64,000 nt of DNA. Source: Paucibacter aquatile (GTDB taxonomy: Bacteria > Pseudomonadota > Gammaproteobacteria > Burkholderiales > Burkholderiaceae_C). Below, piece after piece: positions 60,323-64,000 of this stretch; within the stretch, counting starts at the first letter, position 1, and each line of letters starts with the position of its first letter. The position numbers and the translations under genes were made by a program. The stretch spans positions 1,550,001 to 1,614,000 of the forward strand of contig NZ_POSP01000003.1 in the NCBI RefSeq assembly GCF_002885975.1, written 5' to 3'. Below the pieces are notes generated by a model. The model saw only the letters and a program-made list of their open reading frames with translations. It searched no databases and was not told where the DNA came from.

Positions 60323-61129
60323 TCAGGCCAGCCAGCGCTTGCGGCGCTTGTAGCTCTTGACATCCTTGAAGCTCTTGCGATCACCGCCACCGGTGCCGAG
60401 GTAGAACTCCTTGACGTCCTCGTTCTCGCGCAGCGCCTGGGCCGCACCATCCATGACCACGCGGCCACTCTCCAGGATGTAGCCGTAGTCGGCATAACGC
60501 AGCGCCATATTGGTGTTCTGCTCGGCCAGCAAAAAGGTCACGCCTTCCTTGCTGTTGAGGTCTTTGACGATCTCGAAGACCTCTTCGACGATTTGCGGCG
60601 CCAGGCCCATGGAGGGCTCGTCCAGCAGCACCATGCGCGGGTTGGCCATCAAGGCGCGGCCGATGGCGCACATCTGCTGCTCGCCGCCCGAGGTGTAGGC
60701 GGCCTGCGAGCTGCGCCGGGTCTTGAGGCGGGGGAAGTAGTTGTAGACCTTCTCCAGCGTCTCGGCCACGGCGGCGCGGCCGTCGCGCCGGGTGTAAGCG
60801 CCGGTCATCAGGTTGTCCTCGATGCTCAGGTGGGCAAAGCAGTGGCGCCCCTCCATCACCTGCACCACACCGCGGTTGACCATCTCGGCGGTGGAGAGCT
60901 TTTCGATGCGCTCGCCGCGCAGCTCGATGCTGCCCTTGCTGACCTCGCCGCGCTCGCCGGCCAGCAGGTTGGACACCGCCCGCAGCGTGGTGGTCTTGCC
61001 CGCGCCATTGCCACCGAGCAAGGCCACGATGCGGCCTTCCTGAACCTGCAAGGACACGCCCTTGAGCACCAGGATCACGTGGTTGTAGATGACCTCGATG
61101 CCGTTGACGTTGAGGAATGGGGTGGACAT
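60323..61129 (-). CDS. livF: Branched-chain-type ABC transporter ATP-binding protein
   Basis: 268 residues. Walker A GGNGAGKTTTLRAVSN, signature TSGGEQQMCAIGRALM, Walker B MVLLDEPSMGLAPQ and the switch histidine nearby. LivF-type by size and C-terminus, with a basic 20-residue extension (SFKDVKSYKRRKRWLA). LivG should be encoded nearby but is not in the window. It follows the repeat-filled gap after the binding-protein gene. Confidence 0.94.
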   Translation of the reverse strand: MSTPFLNVNGIEVIYNHVILVLKGVSLQVQEGRIVALLGGNGAGKTTTLRAVSNLLAGERGEVSKGSIELRGERIEKLSTAEMVNRGVVQVMEGRHCFAHLSIEDNLMTGAYTRRDGRAAVAETLEKVYNYFPRLKTRRSSQAAYTSGGEQQMCAIGRALMANPRMVLLDEPSMGLAPQIVEEVFEIVKDLNSKEGVTFLLAEQNTNMALRYADYGYILESGRVVMDGAAQALRENEDVKEFYLGTGGGDRKSFKDVKSYKRRKRWLA

Positions 61130-61144
61130 GGTGGGTGGGTGGGA

Positions 61145-61277
61145 GTGAACGGGTGAACGGGTGAACGGATGAAGGGGGGAGCGGGTGAACGGGTGAAGGG
61201 GGGGGCGGGTGAAGCGACGGCGTTCTGACTCACCTGTTCACTTGTTCACCCGTTCACTCAACGACTTACCCGTTCAC
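61145..61277. repeat. Octamer array forming a hairpin between the binding-protein gene and livF
   Basis: Left half: GTGAAC at 61145, 61153, 61161 and 61185, then GTGAAG at 61193 and 61209, mostly on an 8-bp period with GG or GA between. Right half: the complement GTTCAC at 61236, 61244, 61252 and 61272. The two halves can fold on each other. The 157-bp gap has no other feature. The same arrangement occurs in the livM/livH gap. Confidence 0.85.
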
Positions 61278-61286
61278 CTCACTCCG

Positions 61287-62612
61287 TCACGACTGGCAGT
61301 CCGCCGGCGTGCGGCGCTCCAGCTTCTTCTCGGCCGCGTACTTGTCGGCCGCCTGCTTGACCATGGGCTTCAAGATCTGCTCATCCGCCTGCATCCAGTC
61401 GGAGCTGAAGTTCCACTTGGCGCCATCCCAGGTATGCACGCGGGCCCAGGTGGAACCCATGTGGTCGGCGCAGGAGGTGGACAGCGGGCGCAGCACGCCA
61501 CCCAGGCCCAAGGCGTCGAGCTTTTTCTGATCCAGGGCCAGGTTCTCCAGGCCCCAGCGAACCTGCTCGCCCGTCATGACCTTGCCTTTGCCAAAGCGCT
61601 CCTGGGCGCGCCGCACCGCCTCAATACCCAAGGCCTGGATGATCACGCCGCGGGTGTAGAGCACCGAACCGACCTCATCCTTGGGCCCACTGCCCTGGCC
61701 CTTGTCATGCACATGCTTGAGGATGTCCTGGATGACCTTGGGGCTCTGGCCCGAGGTATTCAGCGCCAGCGCGTTGTAGCCCTTGGCGCCCTCACCCACG
61801 TCCTTGACGTCAGGCTCGGCGCCGGCCCACCAGACGCCGTACATCTTCTCGCGCGGGTAGCCGGTGGCCTGGGCCTCCTTGAGCGCGGTGGAATTCATCA
61901 CGCCCCAGCCCCAGAGCAGCACATAGTCGGGTCGTTGCTGGCGCACCTGCAGCCACGCGGACTTCTGCTCGACACCTGGCGCCGTGACTGGGATCTTCAG
62001 CAGGTCAAAGCCATGCATCTTCTGGCGTTCATCCAGCAGGGGGATGGGCTCCTTGCCGAAGGGCGAGTCGTGATAGACCAGGGCGATCTTCTTGCCCTTG
62101 AGCTTGTCGAAGCCGCCCTCTTTCTTGGCCAGGTGCTGGATCAGCATGTCGGCCGCCGTCCAGTAGCTGCCCATCAGCGGGAAGTTCCACTTGAAGACAT
62201 TGCCATCCTGTGAGGCGGCCAGGCCATAGCCCAGGGTGATCAGGGGGATCTTGTCCTTGATGACCTTGTCGGTCAGCGCAAAGGTGATGCCCGTGGCCTG
62301 CGGGTCGAAGAGTGTGGCGCCCTTGCCTTTCAGGCGCTCGTAGCACTCGACACCCTTGTCGGTGGCGTAGCCGGTTTCGCATTCTTCATACGTCAGCTTG
62401 ACGCCGTTCACACCGCCGTCGCGGGCGTTGATCATCTTCAGATAGTCCTGCTTGCCATTGGCCCAGGGCGTGCCGTTGGGGGCATAGGGCCCGGTGCGGT
62501 AGACCAGCAGGGGGAAGAACTGCTCCTTGGCTTCGGGCGCCGCCTGAGCCGGGCCGAACAGGCCCGATGCAGCTGCGGCCAGGGCCAGAACGAGGGATGG
62601 CTTCAGTTTCAT
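61287..62612 (-). CDS. ABC transporter substrate-binding protein, branched-chain/aromatic type
   Basis: 441 residues from the ATG at 62612 with a signal peptide (LVLALAAAASGLFGPAQA). The LivJ-type fold shows in FFPLLVYRTGPYAPNGTPWANG, NARDGGVNGVKLTYEECETGY, AALVYHDSPFGKEPIPLLDER-like segments and MYGVWWAGAEPDV. It lacks the usual LivJ size (about 370), being longer, which fits the group that binds aromatic acids or amides. With livM and livF it forms a solute importer; the CoA ligase nearby supports an acid ligand. Confidence 0.9.
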   Translation of the reverse strand: MKLKPSLVLALAAAASGLFGPAQAAPEAKEQFFPLLVYRTGPYAPNGTPWANGKQDYLKMINARDGGVNGVKLTYEECETGYATDKGVECYERLKGKGATLFDPQATGITFALTDKVIKDKIPLITLGYGLAASQDGNVFKWNFPLMGSYWTAADMLIQHLAKKEGGFDKLKGKKIALVYHDSPFGKEPIPLLDERQKMHGFDLLKIPVTAPGVEQKSAWLQVRQQRPDYVLLWGWGVMNSTALKEAQATGYPREKMYGVWWAGAEPDVKDVGEGAKGYNALALNTSGQSPKVIQDILKHVHDKGQGSGPKDEVGSVLYTRGVIIQALGIEAVRRAQERFGKGKVMTGEQVRWGLENLALDQKKLDALGLGGVLRPLSTSCADHMGSTWARVHTWDGAKWNFSSDWMQADEQILKPMVKQAADKYAAEKKLERRTPADCQS

Positions 62613-62694
62613 GCGTGTCTCCAGTCGATGCGCACTCAAGCGGTGCGTTATGGGTTGAACAAACAGCAGGCGCGAAAAAACAGTGTGGACAAGG

Positions 62695-63759
62695 TCAGTG
62701 CGGGAAAGGCCAGAGCCGCAGCTTCTCCTTGGCCGTGGACCAGAGCCGGGCCAGACCATGGGGCTCCTTGATCAGGAAGAACACGATCAGGGCACCGAAC
62801 ACCATCAGCTCCAGATGCGAAGCCGTCTCGGTGCTCATGGGCAGGCCCAGCCAGTGCGGAATCTGGTTCAGCAGCAGCGGCAGAAAGATGATGAAGGCCG
62901 CGCCAAAGAAGCTGCCCATGATGGAACCCAGGCCGCCGAGGATGACCATGAAGAGCAGCTGGAAGCTGCGGTCGATGGAAAAGGCCGCCGGCTCCCAGGA
63001 ACCCAGATGCACAAAGCCCCAGAGCGCACCGGCCACGCCAACGATGAAACTGCTGACGGCAAAGGCGCTGAGCTTGGCGTAGACCGGGCGTATGCCGATG
63101 ACGGCCGCCGCCACATCCATATCGCGCATGGCCATCCATTCACGGCCGACGGCGCCGCGCACCAGGTTCTTGGTCAGCAGGGCGAACACGCAGACAAAAC
63201 TCAGGCAGAACAGGTATTTCTGCACCGGCGACTCAATGGCCAGGCCGAAGACGCTGAGATCCGACACCGAGACATTGCCCGACGAGGAATTGTTGGTGAA
63301 CCATTTGATGCGCAGAAAGGCCCAGTCGCAGAAGAACTGCGCCGCCAGCGTGGCCACCGCCAGATACAGGCCCTTGATGCGCAGCGAGGGAATGCCGAAC
63401 AGCACGCCCACCACCGTGGAGCACACCCCGCCCAGAAGCAGCGAGAGGATCAGCGGCATGCCCTCGATGCGGACCTGGAAGTTGTAGGCCGCGTACGCGC
63501 CCACCGCCATGAAGGCGCCCGTGCCCAGCGAGATCTGGCCGCAGTAACCGACCAGCACATTGAGGCCCAGTGCCGCCAGCGACAGGATCAGAAACGGGAT
63601 CAGGATGGCCCGGAACAGGTACTCATTGCCCAGCAGGGGCAGGCCGACAAAAGCCAGGGCCAGCAGCGCCGCCATGGCCCAGCGGTCCTGACGGATCGCC
63701 AGGATGGCGCTGTCGGCGCGGTAGCTGGTTTTGAATTGGCCGTTTTCGCGGTAAATCAT
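62695..63759 (-). CDS. livM: Branched-chain-type ABC transporter permease
   Basis: 354 residues from the ATG at 63759. Several membrane helices with the permease loop NVLVGYCGQISLGTGAFMAVG near the front and the EAA-like segment REWMAMRDMDVAAAVIGIRP. A C-terminal VMVILGGLGSIMGSFFGA-type stretch is also present. It pairs with LivH (cut at the window edge). The gap between them carries an octamer repeat. Confidence 0.94.
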   Translation of the reverse strand: MIYRENGQFKTSYRADSAILAIRQDRWAMAALLALAFVGLPLLGNEYLFRAILIPFLILSLAALGLNVLVGYCGQISLGTGAFMAVGAYAAYNFQVRIEGMPLILSLLLGGVCSTVVGVLFGIPSLRIKGLYLAVATLAAQFFCDWAFLRIKWFTNNSSSGNVSVSDLSVFGLAIESPVQKYLFCLSFVCVFALLTKNLVRGAVGREWMAMRDMDVAAAVIGIRPVYAKLSAFAVSSFIVGVAGALWGFVHLGSWEPAAFSIDRSFQLLFMVILGGLGSIMGSFFGAAFIIFLPLLLNQIPHWLGLPMSTETASHLELMVFGALIVFFLIKEPHGLARLWSTAKEKLRLWPFPH

Positions 63760-63790
63760 GTCGTTTGGACGCTCTGTTGCTGGCAAATCA

Positions 63791-63859
63791 GTGAGCCGGT
63801 GAACAAGCGAACGGGTGAACCCCGTCCGCCATCACCTGTTCACCTGTTCACCTGTTCAC
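63791..63859. repeat. Octamer repeats forming a hairpin between livM and livH
   Basis: Left half: GTGAGC (63791), GTGAAC (63799), GCGAAC (63808) and GTGAAC (63815). Right half: GTTCAC at 63838, 63846 and 63854 with an exact 8-bp period. This is the same motif and inverted layout as at 61145-61277. The rest of the 116-bp gap is a CACCCACTCACA-like run of the same base bias. Confidence 0.8.
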
Positions 63860-63875
63860 TTACTCACCCACCCAC

Positions 63876-64000
63876 TCACACCCGATCAATGATCTTTTCG
63901 CCGAACAAACCCTGAGGCCGAACCAGCAGGAAGAGCAGTGCCAGCACATAGGCGAACCAGATTTCGATGCCGCCGCCCAGGGCCGGGCCGAGGTAGACCT
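63876..64000 (-). CDS. livH: Branched-chain-type ABC transporter permease (5' part outside window)
   Basis: Only the last 41 codons are inside the window. They read VYLGPALGGGIEIWFAYVL and end LVRPQGLFGEKIIDRV, the typical LivH C-terminus with one membrane helix. The stop is TGA at 63876-63878. The rest lies beyond 64000. Confidence 0.88.
   Translation of the reverse strand, partial: VYLGPALGGGIEIWFAYVLALLFLLVRPQGLFGEKIIDRV

Overview
The window is high-GC DNA, densely coded and with high-GC codon use throughout. Gene content and order point to a betaproteobacterium of the order Burkholderiales, probably near the Rubrivivax/Leptothrix/Roseateles group. The supporting blocks are cta genes with a DUF2970 gene and a 38-codon assembly gene, hisI-hisE-...-tatABC, yqgE-ruvX-pyrR-pyrB-pseudo-pyrC, and Bug-type binding proteins. 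No rRNA, tRNA, CRISPR array, insertion sequence or phage gene was seen. The taxonomic placement is inferred, not computed.

Layout. 1-5735: cytochrome c oxidase biogenesis (SURF1, cut by the edge; ctaE, DUF2970, ctaG, a 38-aa assembly protein, ctaD, ctaC). 5951-9256: a BioC-like methyltransferase divergent from comF-trmL, then a Bug binding protein. 9259-11808: gpsA, secB, grxC and a rhodanese, one leftward run. 11942-15213: a chemoreceptor, a small periplasmic binding-like protein and a porin-like protein. 15405-16154: gpmA. 16176-25911: a long leftward run carrying two tandem HD-GYP-like proteins with a lost HD dyad, a PRPP-synthetase-like protein, a thymidine/AMP-phosphorylase-like protein, plsC, and the pyr block yqgE-ruvX-pyrR-pyrB-pyrX. 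25945-28032: photolyase, DUF2164 and an unknown small protein. 28059-37954: two lipoproteins (a metallophosphoesterase and an alpha/beta hydrolase) downstream of a TetR-regulated RND efflux operon.

37986-38691 is the only long gene-free stretch. It holds two inverted, diverged copies of a roughly 235-bp element. Every helix I can draw is kept in both copies by paired base changes, including a terminal stem whose sequence is almost wholly different. This is the strongest candidate for an undescribed structured RNA or structured mobile repeat in the window.

38741-43410: tatABC, HIT, a membrane protein, hisE, hisI, a Nudix hydrolase and a DUF815 ATPase. 43476-46915: slmA, an orphan LuxR-type regulator, a HAD nucleotidase and argB; the 3' end of argB, stop codon included, is repeated in 61-bp units. 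47012-51118: a CDF transporter, dtd and an IorAB-like molybdenum hydroxylase. 51131-57369: a DUF533 protein, htpX, a membrane protein, an NhaR-like LysR regulator, an OmpR/histidine-kinase pair and a lipoprotein hydrolase. 57580-64000: a Bug protein, a phenylacetate-CoA-ligase-like enzyme, a small coupled protein, and a branched-chain/aromatic-type ABC importer (livF, binding protein, livM, livH cut by the edge). Two gaps of this importer operon carry the same 8-bp repeat arranged as a hairpin.

Many neighbours overlap by the four bases ATGA (ctaG/DUF2970, yqgE/ruvX, ruvX/pyrR, tatB/tatC, hisI/hisE, tetR/tolC, tolC/adaptor, CDF/dtd, iorA/iorB, regulator/kinase). This supports tightly coupled operons.
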